This document shows positions 12,901 through 26,500 of a stretch of DNA of 64,000 bases, one piece after another. The stretch is taken from assembly GCA_038502055.1 (NCBI GenBank), contig JAXRKN010000039.1:1550001-1614000 (forward strand). The letters are read 5' to 3'. Within the stretch, counting starts at the first letter, position 1; each line of letters begins with the position of its first letter. The notes beneath the pieces are model-generated. The model saw only the letters and a program-made list of their open reading frames with translations. It made no database searches and was not told the DNA's origin. Origin of the DNA: Tanytarsus gracilentus (taxonomy: Eukaryota > Arthropoda > Insecta > Diptera > Chironomidae). The position numbers were made by a program, and so were the translations under genes.

Positions 12901-15729
12901 GAATAAAAAAAATGCTCAAAAGAAGGAAAAAAAATAAATATGTAAAAACGAAATGTGCAACAGATAGAGGCAACAGATGATCTAGGGCAAAATAATTATT
13001 AATTTGAAAGAAGAAACGAAAATGAAATGAGAGAGAAATAGCAACAGTTGCTTATGCATATACACACAAAAAAAAGTGATTCGTGTAGGAACAAATGAAA
13101 TATTCAACAAATGTTATCCAGTTTCACCTCTCTCTGCTTCTTCTTCTTTTCGCTTAAAAAAAGGTCTAGAACTATTAACGATGTGATCCATTTGTTGAAT
13201 GTGCACAAACATAAGCGAAAATAACAACCGACATTCAAATCCTGCCCCGAAAAATGAAAAAAAAATCATGAAAATGTGGAAAGAGATTTTTTTTTTGATA
13301 TTTATTTCCGCAATGTGCTCTGCTGTTGCTGCTTAGCATCTGTTGAATGTACAGGATCTCAAGAGGCAGCGAAGAAGATGAGAAGTTCTTTCCTTTTTCC
13401 CTTCGCCTCGAAACACTGTCTTCAAATAAAAGTATTTTATTTCTCTCGTCATTCACATCCCTCGGAAATCGGATATTGGCATAGTTTTTTCTGTATTTGC
13501 CAAATAAGATGCACCTTATGCAAACATCTTGAAGAGGGCGAAAATGATTTTTTTTTATATTTATCTTTCTCATCTAATAATGAAAAAAATTGTTCATTTT
13601 CAGCACGCTGTTCAGTTGGCTGCAATCTGGAGCATGGTCATTGCGAAAAACCTAATGAGTGCATGTAAGTATCAAATCATGAGTCGGGGATTGAAGTTAA
13701 TTTACCTGATTAAACATCGAAAAATCTTCAAGTTTTCAATCCCTGTACGAAAAATAAATAAACCTGATGCTCATGATGTTAATTATCGCATTTTCCGTTT
13801 TCTTCCATAACAGATGTAAGGCCGGATGGAAGGGACCAAATTGTGACGAATGTGAAGTGTATCCAGGATGCGTGCATGGTACATGTACGAAAAAGTGGGA
13901 ATGCATCTGCAGAGAAGGTTGGGGTGGATTGTTTTGCAATCAGGATCTGAATTTCTGCACAAATCACAAGCCGTGTCACAATGGCGGAACATGTACGAAC
14001 ACTGGTCAAGGATCGTACACTTGCAAGTGCGGTCCCGGTTTCAGGGGAATTGATTGTGAGATTAAAATTAAGGACTGTACAGCGAGTCCATGTTTAAACA
14101 ATGGCACATGCACTGACGATCTCGATGGCAACGGCTACACATGTGAGTGTCGTTCCGGTTGGATTGGAAAGCATTGCGAGACGCAAACAGTAACATGTGC
14201 CGCGAAGCCCTGCTTACATGGCGGCATTTGTCATGACTCTGTAAGTATTTTTCAACGTTTTTATTGCATGCACATGTGCAAGCGAGAGAGTGTGCTTATC
14301 AAATATTTTTTGAGAGTGCTTCCATAGGGGTGACAAGTTCATGTTTAACGGTCATTCTGAAAGTGTGTCTCTCTCCTGCTCGATATGTATATGGGGGTGT
14401 TAATTATAAATCCGTTAGATTTTTTAACTACATCTGCCCCAAATAATAATTTTTAAAAGACCCTCATTGAATTTTAATTAACCAATTTTGTTTAATCGAC
14501 AGGCATTGGGCGCTAAATGTGAATGCACAACTGGTTATATCGGTCGTTATTGCGAAATGCAGGTCCAAAATTGTCAGCCCAACCCATGCCAAAACAGTGG
14601 CAAATGTCTCACGCTCAAAGGCAATCATTATCAGTGTCAATGTCCAAAAGGCTTCCGCGGACCGACATGCGAGGAGAACGTTGATGAGTGCCAAGAAAAT
14701 CCATGCAAAAATGGCGGCACATGTGTCGATGGCATTAATCAATATCAATGTAAGTGCAGTGGCGGTTATACGGGTGAAAATTGCGAGAAACGTGTCGATT
14801 TTTGTCTCACAAAACCATGTGCGAACGGCGGCAGTTGCATAAAGGCTAAAAACGGCTTCCAATGCATTTGTCGAAACGGTTTCACCGGCAACGATTGTAG
14901 TCAAGACATTGACGAGTGTTTGTCAGCGCCATGCAAAAACGGCGGATCGTGCATCAATCGTGTGAACTCATACGAATGTATGTGCCCAAGTGACTTCCAC
15001 GGTACGAATTGCGATGCGGCCGTGTCGACGACGACATATCAAGAGCGGCAAATAGGGCAGAGTGAAAATTTGAGCTCAATTCAAATTGCACTGATCGCTT
15101 TTCTCTCGATTGCCGTGCCATTTGTCGCCATCTGCGGTATTGCCGTTGTGATTTGCATGAAACGAAAAAGAAAACGTGAACAGGAAAAGGATGATGCCGA
15201 GGCGAGAAAACAAAATGAACAGAATGCCTCACACATCTCCCATCTACATCAGCATCATCACAACTCAATTGTGGCGATCAAGCGAACATCGAATAGCACA
15301 ATGCAGCTCGATGGAAGTGGCGGAACTCATCATATGATCAAAAATACGTGGGACAAGAGTGTAAATAATATGACAAATTCTGTGAGCATCGACGATGGAT
15401 GCATGCTGAATACCAGCATGAATATTTATGGAACAATGTCAAATTTCAATAGCGACACGTCGCAGATCGCATCAAATGCCGTTCTCGACGGTTATCAATC
15501 ACAAATTGTAGTTCCTCAGACGCTGCAGCGTGCAAAGAGTCAAAAGCAACTCAACACCGATCCAGCTGTGGTGAATCGTGCCTCAATTATGCATCGACAG
15601 CAGCAGCAGTCAGCGAAAGAGTTGGCGCTCGATAAGCGAATATCGATGCTGAGCGGCGAGGCAACGTGGAGTGGGAATGCTGCAAGCACTAGTCGACAAA
15701 TGGACAGATGTAGTCCACCGAACATCTAA
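855..15729 (+). CDS. Dl: Delta, DSL-family Notch ligand (5'-partial, six exons)
   Basis: Transmembrane ligand that activates Notch on neighbouring cells. Visible exons: 855-1184, 6105-6171, 11797-12045, 13604-13664, 13814-14240, 14503-15729. All junctions are GT..AG and the phases close to 786 residues plus stop. In order: the N-terminal MNNL domain (begins [13 protein letters not shown], with RCC and CLGSCKTRF cysteines), the DSL domain ([13 protein letters not shown] to [10 protein letters not shown]), nine EGF repeats, a transmembrane helix near 15081-15150 followed by CMKRKRKRE, and an intracellular tail. The tail has [26 protein letters not shown] (the conserved motif linked to Mindbomb binding) and [14 protein letters not shown], all of which I recognise from Drosophila Delta. 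Nine EGFs and no cysteine-rich vWC-like domain favour Delta over Serrate. The signal-peptide exon is missing and presumably lies upstream of the window. Introns of 4.9 and 5.6 kb hold repeats. Confidence 0.97.
4251..4818. mobile_element. candidate MITE with 17-bp terminal inverted repeats
   Basis: A perfect 17-bp inverted repeat, GGGTATTCGGCTGAATA at 4251-4267 and its reverse complement at 4802-4818, brackets about 570 bp of AT-rich DNA in Delta's 4.9-kb intron. No transposase frame is present and no clear target-site duplication was seen. The core of the repeat (ATTCRGCYGAAT) is itself nearly palindromic, which makes a chance inverted match easier, so the call is tentative. Confidence 0.4.
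6105..6171 (+). CDS. Dl: Delta small internal exon (MNNL domain)
   Basis: A 67-bp exon, listed separately because it is too short to find by length. It encodes [19 protein letters not shown], matching the GTFSLIVEAWHDTNNSG region of fly Delta. It sits between an acceptor ending GCAG and a GTAAGT donor and joins 1184 in phase 0 and 11797 in phase 1, placing it between the MNNL cysteine cluster and the DSL domain. Confidence 0.93.
6896..6950 (+). repeat. (GTCC)n/(GTCT)n microsatellite of element copy 1
   Basis: Tetranucleotide tract CCGTCCGTCCGTCCG followed by repeated CTGT units, just inside the left end of the element. The other copies have the same tract at the equivalent place, on the opposite strand in copies 3-5. 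Confidence 0.9.
7509..7797 (+). repeat. GGAAAATGGAA minisatellite, about 14-17 bp period
   Basis: Degenerate tandem array of GAAAATGGAA-type units inside element copy 1. It is the diverged counterpart of the cleaner 17-bp arrays in copies 2, 3 and 5. The strand is stop-poor, which produces overlapping spurious open frames. Confidence 0.9.
7800..8000 (+). repeat. GGGAAGCC-based minisatellite
   Basis: Tandem, irregular units of GGGAAGCCATTTTT / GGGACGCC / GGGAAGCAA type between the first minisatellite and the right end of element copy 1. The reverse complement (GGCTTCCCAAAAAT) recurs as an array in copy 5 at 61652-61857. Confidence 0.88.
8062..10185. other. Delta intron, no feature recognised
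   Basis: AT-rich intronic sequence with many GAGAGA/CTCTCT tracts. I see no exon with conserved coding character and no RNA gene. Confidence 0.5.
10186..10293. repeat. long imperfect hairpin in Delta intron
   Basis: Left arm 10186-10217 (TGTGGGAAATTTTGGGTGGG..TACTCTAAA) pairs with right arm 10259-10293 with very few mismatches and a 3-nt bulge, around an A/T-rich loop of about 40 bp. It may be a very short MITE or a transcribed foldback, since it lies in a spliced intron of Delta. No target-site duplication is evident. Confidence 0.75.
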
Positions 15730-18700
15730 CTCTAACTCAGGATGGAGGCGAAACACTGACATCAGTCGGCGGTAGTCCCTTCTCCATCCATCTCGAACCT
15801 CTCTCTCGGTATATATATATATATAAAAAAAAACACATAGAATATTGTAGTGCTCTTTTTCTTATAACATTAATAGATTTTTAAAACGTGACTCTCGGTA
15901 TTCACTCTATTCAATTCAACAATTTTTTTTGTGACTATGATTAAACGATCTCAAGATATAGAAGAAAAAAAGAAGCGAAAAAAACTTTTAAGAAGAAGAA
16001 ATGGAAGATTGAATATTATTGAGAAGTGAGTGAGAGAGAAAGAAGAAAAGAACAAAAGATCACTTAAGCACAAGCAGCCAGTAAATTCCGAAATCTGAAA
16101 GACGGCTTTTATAATGTATTCATGAAATGAATGCGAGAGATATGAAGAGATTCCGAAAAATAAAATTCAATTTATGATTTCAAAAAAATTATGACACTTT
16201 CCGAGCTTTTGATGTATTCATTTTTTTAGATCGCATTTCAATTTCAATTCCATTTAAAATCTCTCAATAATGTATCGCTTAACGTGAGTGAAGTTCAGTT
16301 AAAGTGATACGTAGATTTTAATAGATCGATTGTAGATCGAGGGGATGGCATTGGTTACAACTTACAAGTCAATTGCAGCGGATTGATTTGTTTGAAGTTT
16401 TAGACCTTGCTAAGGGTGTGAAACTGTGTGTTTGCCAAATAGATGTTAAATTTTTTAAATTTAAATTTCCTAGTTGCACGCCCTTTTTTATCCTTCAACA
16501 ATTTGATCCACCTCTCTCACTATATCATGTCCATTTAACTATGTAAAGCAGCACTTTTTGGAATTGATATTAAAACGCGAAACAAAACGAATATAAAATT
16601 CCTTAATTGAATGGAAGAAGAAGAAATCTCATAAAAATCCATTAATTATTAATCTAATTTTGGAATTGAATGGCCCGCATATTAAAATGAATCTCTCTCT
16701 CTCACTCCACATATATACGTGAGATAAATATACGAAGAGAAAAAGAAGAATGAAATTAGAACGTTTGTACATATCATTTAATTTAATTAATTCGATGCTC
16801 GTTTCTCAACTCACTCTCTCTCACACTCACTCGGCATTGCTCTCGAATTATATACACGAAAATCATATCGCTTAACATAGCAGTGATGTACATGAACAAC
16901 ATTTATTATTGATCATGATTTCTTGTATAGCTGTAAATAGTATTTATAAAAAAAGAAGTGTATATGGATAGAAAATCCTATAAAAATCATTTCCGAAATA
17001 TCTGAAACAGAGTGAGAGTTGAATGGAAGGCACGAGAAATGGTAGCGCTTGTACCTAAAAAAAATTTTTTGTACAACAATTGAAGTATAGTGATTCATAG
17101 AATAATTACAGGGATACGATCCACGAGTAGGAGAGTGAGAGGCTACAGGTTTTATTCAAAATATTATTACAATGCCTCAACTCTCGAAATTCATGTCTCG
17201 AGTCTGTAATTTTTCTCAATGTTATGATCCCATAATGATATGAAACCATTTCTTAAAGAGAATCGAGTATAATGAGACTTGCATTAAACACACCGAACAA
17301 AAATAATAATTACTATTAATATATCGAACAATTCATGTAACAATTTTTTTATTATAACATGATCTTTTAAATAGTGTAGAGTTTTTATAGCTATTTCACA
17401 ATAGATAGTTTATAGTTAGGATCATAGAGCTAGGAGGTTACTAAAAAATTTTAAATTATCTAATAATTAATTTTGATTCTTATGATGCATTTTATAAAAA
17501 TACTTGCGAGTGTCAAGAATGTGAGAAAATATTTGACACTTTTCTCACTAACCCTCGATGATAATTTTCCAAGTCATTGTTTGATAAATTGATAATTTAA
17601 AGTGAACAAAATGAAAACATTCGGAAAACAATTTGCCAAATTTATTTGATAGAAATTTTAAGAAGACATGAACAAGAAAGGTTAAAATAATTAATTTTTC
17701 CCTCTTCGCTCACGAAAGTGGACTTAATGTGTGCACATTCCAACCATCAATGATAAAATACACATTAAACTTATCTCCCCCCGTTATAATCGAAACGATC
17801 AAGACGGCAAACATATATTTCTTATAAATTGCATAATATTTTATTCGCTTGAAATATTTCCTTCAAGAGTCTGATAAGAGAATTTTTTAATCTTTGCATG
17901 CGCATTCTTTCCACTTTCATGAGTCTCTCTTTTGCTTTTTAAACCTCGCCTCTTCAAGAGTATCGTGCTTGGATCCCCAAAAAAAAGAGTAAATAAATTC
18001 GTATAAAATCGTTTTTTTTTGTGTGGAAAAGTAAGAAGAATGAACAAAAAATTTTCAAACACTTACTTATGTGTAACTCTCTCGAAAAAAGAGAAGAAAA
18101 AAGAAGAAAAGATTTCTGCTGTGCAGAAAAAGAGATATTTTTTTTGGGTAGAAGATATAAAATAAATTGCAGTCCATTATTACTCTCCGGTGAATTATAG
18201 TAGAAATTTTCTTTGTGAACAGTCAGCGCGACACTTTTTTTGAAGAGGAAAAAAGCGAGAGAGATTTTGCAAAAAATCAAATTTTTTAAATGGCGACAAG
18301 TAAATTTTTGAACTTTCCGCATTAATAAAATTAAAAAACAATTTAATATTTTTATAGCAGTCAAAAATCCTCAATTATTTCTGCGGGAATTTTAAATGTC
18401 GCCATTTGAAAATTAAATAATGACACTGAGGATCGCCGTAATGCGTTAAGCAACACGACACATTTACTTTTAATTTCCTGAGAATTTTTTTCAACTTCCG
18501 GGGATATTAAAGACAAAAATCTCAGTTATTTAGCGCATTACTGCAGCTTTCAGGTCAAAATGCGATTCAGAAAAATAAATATAGAAAAAAATACAATAAA
18601 CAATTGTGATCGATTTTTTAAACAGATAATGGTAGGCATTTACTTACTCCTTTTTTTGTGCGCGATACATACAATAAACAATTTGAGAAACAATTGCAAG

Positions 18701-21083
18701 CTGTCATGAAGTTTTGAATTATTGAGCTTGAACACAGTTTTAATGTGCATGTTTTTAATACAATTTTTTTTATATATTCTTTCTGCTCAATAGAAAACAG
18801 AACACAGACAAAACATATAAAATTAATGTTTTACAGTGAATATCAGGAGAAAAAGTGTTGCTATGTGCTGCTGAATGCCTCATAATAATTGAGGAGAAAA
18901 TTACACTCTTTTTTCCATAGCGCGCTGCTGGATTTTTTTATTTTGCACTATTGTGCGTCGTCAGTAAATCTCTTTGTAATGATGCTTGTTAGTGTGTCTT
19001 ACAATTGCGGAGATAAAATAGCGCTTTCTATTGAAAAGCTCGAGCTGAAAAACTGCTGAGCATTTTAATGGCAAGCTGAAAATATTTCGAGAGCTTCAAA
19101 GAGGTGTTTATTAAATTTTCAAATTAGGGGAATTTAAAAAAAGTGAGAACTTTCGAAAATTTTAAAAATAAAATTATTAAAATTCCAAAATTGTTTGTCA
19201 AAAAATATCCAGACTGATAAAAATTTATTCCAAAAAAAAATATTTTAAGTGTCCAATCCCTTTCATAACAAAATTAATCCACAACAAAGCAAATAAAAGT
19301 TCAGTAGCACATTTAAAATAATTTTTAATAGAAGGCATGACAGCATACAAAGTAAATTTTTCGACAACACACCACACAGCACACACTTTTATGCTGGCAT
19401 TATTATTGAAGTCATAAAATTTCCAATATCATTTTTTTGTGTATATGAAAAAGAAGAGCATGTGTCTCATTATCAAACATAAAAAGTTTATATATTATAA
19501 AATATTAGGTTTCGAACAAAAAAATGATGAAAATAAAAAAACATTGTGAAAAACTAATTTAAAATATTATTTTCTGAGAAGAAAAAGAAAAAATAAAAAA
19601 AGACTTTTAATAAAAATTATAAGAATGTTTTTTTCAACTCATTAAAATTGCAGCTATATAACATAAAAAGTAGGTTTGCATCGAGCCAAAGCATGCGATT
19701 GAGGAGTTGGAGGGAATAAATAAAAAAAAAGAGTTGACGAAGACGACTTTTTTCGAAGAGTTCTCACACCACCTGTATTTCTCTTCAACTCAAGCAATAA
19801 GAAGCAGATGTTTCGTCAATATATGTAGAAAACATCTTTACTGAGTTAAGACGCTTTTTTATATTTTTTTAATATTTTCTTTCCTCTTTCTTGCTCGCTC
19901 GCATAAATACATTTAGGCCCGATGCACACAGAAAATGAGTCTCACTGTTTGTGCCTGACGAGCGAGCAGAAATAAAGAAGATGAAAAAAATTAGGTTTCA
20001 ATCAAGTCTTTGCATTTAAGTCTTTTAATCTGATGTACGTAAATGGAGCATTTGAAATTTTATTTCTAGCTTAGAAAGTTTTGTTTTGCAGCTTTTGAGT
20101 TTATCAAAATTTTCTAGAGAATTTATTTTTATAATAATTTATAAATTTCCAGATTTTTTTCGCCATCCTGGTTTCGCTTCAGCTAAGCAATGTGTGCTTA
20201 AAAATAATGCATTCATGCAGGAAGAAAAAGAACATTGAATTTATTTCTTCATTTTTTAATCCTTTATTATTCTAGGCAATGCCAGAAAAATACAAAAAAA
20301 CTATAGAAACGTTCATGAGATGGAATTTTTATGTGTTTTTTATGTGCCTCCTCACTTACTCTTTTATACTCACATGCTCGGAGATAGATTTCTCGGCAAT
20401 ATATCCCAATGCTGTTGTTGCCGTTTTTTATGAACTCTACGGGTGACAGTGCACAGTAATTTGCACTAATGGTGCTGTTGCATTCATTATTTCCACTTCT
20501 CTCTTTCTCACAAGTCGTGAATTTTATTTTCTTACTCAAGCTCATGCTCATGAGCTCAATCGACGACACTCGAAATAAATAAATTTGTTGAGGGAATTTA
20601 ATTTTTATGGTGGACAAAAACGCTGCTGAAATTTAAAAATTAAAAATCAAAATTATTTTACTCTCCCTAGAATTTTTTAAACTACGAACCTAGAAGATTT
20701 TAAATTGAAACAATTTATTTCTCCTATGTAAATCTTCACGATATCTCGGACATCCCGTCATTGATGCCTCATGGCATTCTATTAAAATAATTCTCATGCA
20801 AATCCCGCGCGCTTTAAAGAAGCAACAAAAAAGAAAATCGATCGGTGATGAGCTGCAAAAAAGCAACAGCAGCGACAGCAGTATAAAGGTGATGATAATA
20901 GGATTTACTTTTTACGATGAATTTTTTATATGGGAAAATTAGAGATTTGTGCGAGAAAAAAATTTAAATTGTGTGTGAGAAGTCAAAAAATTAATAAGCC
21001 AATAAATATATCTTCGGATTTATTCAAATTAGTGCCTTACTTTTATTAAGTTGTTAATAAAATTGTGTGTGAACATTTTTCGA
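15730..21083. other. Delta 3' flank and intergenic DNA
   Basis: Begins with the presumptive Delta 3' UTR. AATAAA occurs at 16159-16164 among several candidates, so the true end cannot be fixed. The rest is AT-rich with no recognisable gene, tRNA or repeat array. Confidence 0.5.
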
Positions 21084-22095
21084 TTTTTAGTGTAACCCAC
21101 GAAGTGGTGTAACACTTATATGTGCCTATTTCCGTCCGTCCGTCTGTCCGTCGTCTGTCTGTTCCATCGAGATTCGGTCCTGAGATACTAGGACTCTGTT
21201 TTCGCAAATGGTAGGTCTATGAATTTGTTCGGCATTTTAGGAATTATGAGGGTCATGACCACAGGTCGTGCCATGAGCTTAAATGTCCAAATTTCTGTTA
21301 TATGGTTATGTTGTCGTTGAACTGTTTTGTATCAGGAATCGAAAGGCATTGATGATATTTGAGGAATGTCTATCATGGTCTAAGAGTGCCACCAATGTCC
21401 ATCACGGCCGCCAGTAGTGCCCTAATGTCATTTTTTAAAAGTATGGCTTCATGTACCTCGTTGAACTCGTAATTGCATCAGGAATTGATTAGCATTGATG
21501 ATTTTTGAAGAATGACCGTCACGGCCGGCCAGGAGTGTCCAAGGAATGCCACTAATGTCCATTTTTTAGAAGTATGGCTTCATGTACCTCATTGAACTCG
21601 TAATTTGACCAGGAATCGATTGGCATGGATCTGAAAATGGAACACTGTGGAAAATGGAACACAGTGGAAAATGGAACACAGTGGAAAATGGAACATAGTG
21701 GAAAATGAAACATAGTGGAAAATGGAACATAGTGGAAAATTGAACATGGTGAAAATGAAACATAATGGAAAATGAAACACAGTGGAAAATGGAACATAGT
21801 GGGAAATGGAACATAATGGAAAATGAAACACAGTGGAAAATGGAACACAGTGGAAAATGGAACACAGTGGAAAATGGAACACAATAGAAAATGGAATTTA
21901 GTGAAAAATGGAACATGGTGGAAAATGAAACACAGTGGGAAATATAACATAATTGAGAAATATTTTCCATAAGGCTTCCCTTTTGGCTTCTTCAAGGCTT
22001 CTTCATAGGAATTCCCCATGTTACATTTCCAATACTGATCTGTTACAAGTGGGTTACACGGCAACACCCACGTGTGGGTTTTGAAACATTTTTTC
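21084..22095 (+). mobile_element. element copy 2, intergenic between Delta and mRpS9
   Basis: Same orientation and ends as copy 1: TTTTTAGTGTAACCCACGAAG at the left, and GTGGGTTACACGGCAACACCCACGTGTGGGTTTTG (split here into subterminal repeat plus hairpin) at the right, before ACATTTTTT. It contains the GTCC/GTCT tract near 21133, ~128-bp modules around 21370-21630 and a clean 17-bp minisatellite. Confidence 0.88.
21633..21952 (+). repeat. 17-bp minisatellite, about 19 units
   Basis: Tandem units of GGAAAATGGAACACAGT with A/C and T/C variants. Because 17 is not a multiple of 3 and the array has no stop codons on the minus strand, several minus-strand frames stay open and give repetitive (H/S)F(P)xCSIF-type peptides that are not real proteins. 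Confidence 0.95.
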
Positions 22096-23538
22096 TCATT
22101 GAATGAATTTTTTCCTGTCTTTTTTTGGGTATTAGCAATTCATTGACTCTCAATAGGGGTCTTTTTTATAGAGACCCGAATTTATTTTTCGCCACAAGGA
22201 GGGTAAAGTAGTCAAGTGGGACGGGACTTTTTTAATTTACAAATTAGCTTTTTTCTTAAAAATAATTTCAAATCTCAAATTCTTTATAATTCATTTAAAA
22301 TTCCAACCTCACCCAAACAAACCAACCAACGTGCATTTTTATATATTCACATTCAATGACGCAATATTCATTCTTCCCATCAGCACATCGTTGTTGTCTT
22401 TTTTCCGTTTATTGAAAAATAAAAATGCTAAAAACCGAAGGCGAAGACTGAGGAGAAGAAAAGAAACTATCAGTAGTATTTCATAAATTATTATTTATGT
22501 CATATTTTAGAGAAATAAATGTATATTGGGAACTCCGACCATCTAGTTTGGATTTGTACCGACGACAACGATTAATATACAACAAATCACATCGTGACTA
22601 TTTAAGTTCATAAACATTTCTTGCCAATGCCTATCGAACGTGCTACCGCTATATGAAGTCGATGAGACTTCTCTCTTGGAAAATAGCAATTTTTAAAATG
22701 CAATTCTCACATTTGTAAATTACTAAATAACTCCTATTTTCAACTTATACCCTCTCGCTTGCATTCAACTGGTTGCCTCCATGCTTTGTGCCAGTAATTA
22801 ACATGTCTCGATTTTCTATTGAGTCATGTACTAATAATCTCCCTCTCTCACTTTTTTCTTCTCTAAATGAATGTGCATTTTCATTTTACTTTTCTTCCCA
22901 ACCTTAGCACATCGAGAGAGAGACAATCAGCAACAGCGTGCCTCTTTAGATATTGAAAGCATGCAGAAAAAATTTTAATCGAAATTGTTCTGGCTAATAT
23001 CGAGCGTGGCCTAGAGCTTCGAGTCGAGTGAGAAAGAGAAATGAAAGGTGTTAGATAAGAATGTAATTGTTGTTAGCTGCTTTGTTTCAAGAAAATTATA
23101 TTTTTTATTACTAGTACGGACAATTGACATGGGAAATTATGATAAAATTTAAATGAAAGTGATTTAGATTTAATTGATATGTATGAATTTTTTTGAACTA
23201 AAAATATCTTGGAACTGATCTTTTTGATTTTAAATTTTTTACTAAACTTTTACAGTCGCATGCAATTTGATCAAAACTTCTTTAGTTAAAAAATTAGATA
23301 TAAAAAACATTAAAAATTTTCTAATGCCGCTCATTAAACTTTATTTTATCATAGAATTGAATACTAAAAAAATTGCATCATTAGATTTTTAAAATTAATT
23401 AATTAAAGTACTTAAAAAGTTTCAAATGTGGAAAATATTTTTCAACCAAAAATCACATTTTTAAAAGTAACGTATTTTAAAATTTCAAATCTCAATTCGT
23501 CTTTTTGGGCATCAACAGTGAAATAATTTTTTGTCAAC
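22096..23538. other. intergenic, upstream of mRpS9
   Basis: AT-rich DNA with no gene recognised. The last part presumably contains the mRpS9 promoter; no distinctive core element could be assigned. Confidence 0.5.
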
Positions 23539-26500
23539 ATGCTCGTGCAAAAATTAATTTTTTCGCTGAAAATAGCTCAAAACAGCATTAACACAAGCCG
23601 CTTATTGTGCAATCACGTAAATAAAGTTACTAATCAATGTCATGACTTTAAAATTTAACGAGTTTCCGCATTTTAGGTGTTTAAAAGTCATCAGAAAAAT
23701 TATGGCACTGCAACTACGAGCATCGATGAATTGGGCTTGGATTTTTTAAAAAGAGATAAAACAAGCAAAGCTATGCAGTCATATCTTGAAAGAGCGCAGG
23801 AGCACGACAGATTCATGAAAGAACAAACGACTGAGTTTGAAGTTGGAAAACGCCATTTAGCAAATATTATGGGCGAAGATCCGCTCCTGTATGAGGATCA
23901 AGAAAAAATTGATGTGCGAATTATCATTACTTATCGTTCGAGACCTAACTTTCACCTTTTTAATTTTAGGAAGCAATTAGTTATTTACTTCCATCCGCCT
24001 TGTACGATAAAAGAGCACGACCAAGGATGCTGCCGCCTGAAAGAGTTTTTCCACAAAGAAAAGCGGCCGAGTTTGATGAAACTGGACGACCGCATCACTT
24101 TCTTTTCTTCACAAGTCGACCAAATTTCTTTAAACTTCTTTACGACGCTGTTGAGCATTTAAACACTTTAGACAGATTTGAGGATAACATGATAAAGCAA
24201 CAGAAAAAACCCGATCCAGCGCTACAACTTGAGCTCACTGGATCTGAGTGGCTACCTCAAGAGCAATTAGAACTGAAATTAGTGGAAGCAATTAGACCAG
24301 TAGAATATCGATACTTTCAATCGATTATGGATCGTCTTGCTCATCATCCGTACTCTTTTCGTGTGAAGGACTTTATTAACGAATATAGGAAGGCTCTCAT
24401 GAATCAAACTATCACGCTTGACGTACCAAAAGCCAAAATTGGCGAAGATGGAAGAGCTTTTATTACAGTTTATGGTAAATTTAAAATCTTAAACGTTTCT
24501 TAGTACTTAAAAAAAATATTAAATCTTTTAGAATGTTTAAGAAAGCGAGCACGCGGTGATGTCACAATTCGATCACCAGGCACCGGTAAAATTACCATCA
24601 ATGGCGAGCACGATATCGCATATTTCGAGAATGATCAACCGCGAGAACAGGTGAGTCGATGAATAGAAATTTACATGAAAATGCAACAAATAGAATTAGT
24701 GAAATAATGAAAAGGTATTTCTGGGTATTGTGACATCATGATTGAAAACTGATTTTGAAAATAGAATGGGTAAAGTCAATGACTTAAAGAATAAAAGTTA
24801 ACGATAGTATTTAGCTTAAAAATTGAAGATTTTATTGCGAAAATTCCTAGCAGAATTTCACTAAAAAGTTAATCACGTTTCCACCTTGAAAATTGTCATC
24901 TAGTAATTAAACCTTAAAATCTTTTAATTACTGTGTGCATAAAAAATATACAATGTTGATGATAATGACAAAAATTCTTTGAGTACACATGGCAGCAATT
25001 GTAGAGAAAAAATGATGACAATACAACTATTAATTAGTTGCGCATGATGAGAGGATTTTTCGATGATTAAAATGATCTTCTCTTATCATCGCACTCAAAC
25101 GTGTGCGCGAGTAAGAGAGAAAGATGAAAGATAAAAAGTTTTCTTCTCTATAAAGAGAAGTGATCTTTATCACAATATTTCACATACATAAGTACGTAAT
25201 GATGTTCCTTTTGTAAACCTTCGTCGTCTGCTGATAGCGTAGCATCTCGATGATTAGCGACTCTTTATATCTACGAGAGCTCCATAAATCACGCGACGTC
25301 ATTCACTGTAGCTTTTGTGATAAATAATTTAACGTGAATACACTTTTTGTGCTGCTATTACAATTTTATTTTTTTTAATTTCAATTTGACTTAATTCAGT
25401 CGTTTGCCATACTTCGGCCAGAGTGCTTGCTCTGATTTTTTAAGCTGCGCGAGTAAACAATCTAATTTTTCTCTTGGATCATCAAGTGAATAAGAGAAAA
25501 TGTCAAGTTCATAGAAAATTTTCTCCTCGCGCATGTTATTGAACATATTGACATTAAGTGTAAAATTAACAAAAAATATTTACATGATTGTTTGAGGTTT
25601 TAAAGTTTTTTCCGGAATTTTCTGAAGTATATTGGTGTTTAATTTTTTTGTTATTGAAATAGTGATAAATACTTAAAAAATTATATTTTCTGGTATTTTA
25701 AAGTGGTTTCAAAAATTTATCTTTTTAATTTTCACATCAAATTAAAAACTTTAAGTAAAATTTTAAAAAATACCAAAAATACTTCGAGTGCATCTGAACT
25801 CACAAAACTGGAAAAATCTCCGTGACAATCATCTCGAACCAAAAAAAAGAGAGAATAATTCACTTCATATCCAATTTGCCATGCAAATCAATTCCTTGAT
25901 AAAGCTACATCAGTATAATGCCAACAATAAAGTGAGCTGACGTTTTCGCTTAGAGAGCAATTTAAAAATTTATAAAAATAAAAATATATAATTTAAAATC
26001 TCTCTTCGTAAACCATCTTTAGAATATTAAAAAGAATCGAAAAACGTATTTTTAAAAGGACTTTGTTGACTTTAAAAATGAAAATCTAGTGGTGATAATT
26101 TCTTGAGTGATAAAAAAATAGCTAAAAATGGAAAATTTAGGCTACAAAGAAGGCTCGGCAAAGCCTCCAAAAGTATCAAATAAAAGAAGAATGAGTCGGC
26201 AACGTGGCAGTGTCGTTGATAATGAGGCTCTGCCACTCTCCATGACTCCGAGGTATGATTTAAAGTTCTTATCATGGTTTATGACATCTGTAGTGATCTC
26301 GTGAGTGAATTGATAAAATATTCAGTGCAAAAATCTTTAATTTTTAGAATGGGACAGAGCACGAGTGAATTAAATTTTGAAATTTAATTCTAAATGTTCG
26401 TCGCCTAAATAAAATTAAAGTCAAATTGGATTAATTTTAATAATTTCGCATGAATGTATTATTAAATTTTCTTTAACCGTAGACTTACTAATGTCTACAA

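Noticed and set aside
13276..13668. 130-codon frame immediately before Delta EGF1 as extra coding sequence
   Set aside because: Only 13604-13664 matches Delta ([17 protein letters not shown]), and in a different reading frame from most of this one. The acceptor TTTTCAG at 13603 and phase continuity with 12045 define the exon; the rest is intron.
14464..14904. Open frame of 146 codons on the minus strand opposite the EGF region (also 13779-14009 and 14954-15268)
   Set aside because: Antisense shadow of Delta EGF and tail exons, whose biased cysteine codons keep the complementary frame open. There is no similarity to a known protein and no splice context.
16766..16939. TGTACATA (16766-16773) and TGTAAATA (16932-16939) downstream of Delta as Pumilio-binding sites, tempting because pumilio is in the same window
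   Set aside because: In DNA this AT-rich, TGTANATA is expected about once per 4 kb per strand, and the end of the Delta 3' UTR is unknown. Two matches are not meaningful without conservation or binding data.
17841..18364. Minus-strand frames of 73 and 136 codons in the intergenic region
   Set aside because: Phe/Leu/Ser-rich frames from A/T-rich DNA, with no domain, signal or splice partners recognised.
21633..21952. CRISPR-like regular array
   Set aside because: The units are contiguous 17-bp repeats with no unique spacers, in a eukaryotic genome, within a dispersed repeat element. It is a minisatellite.
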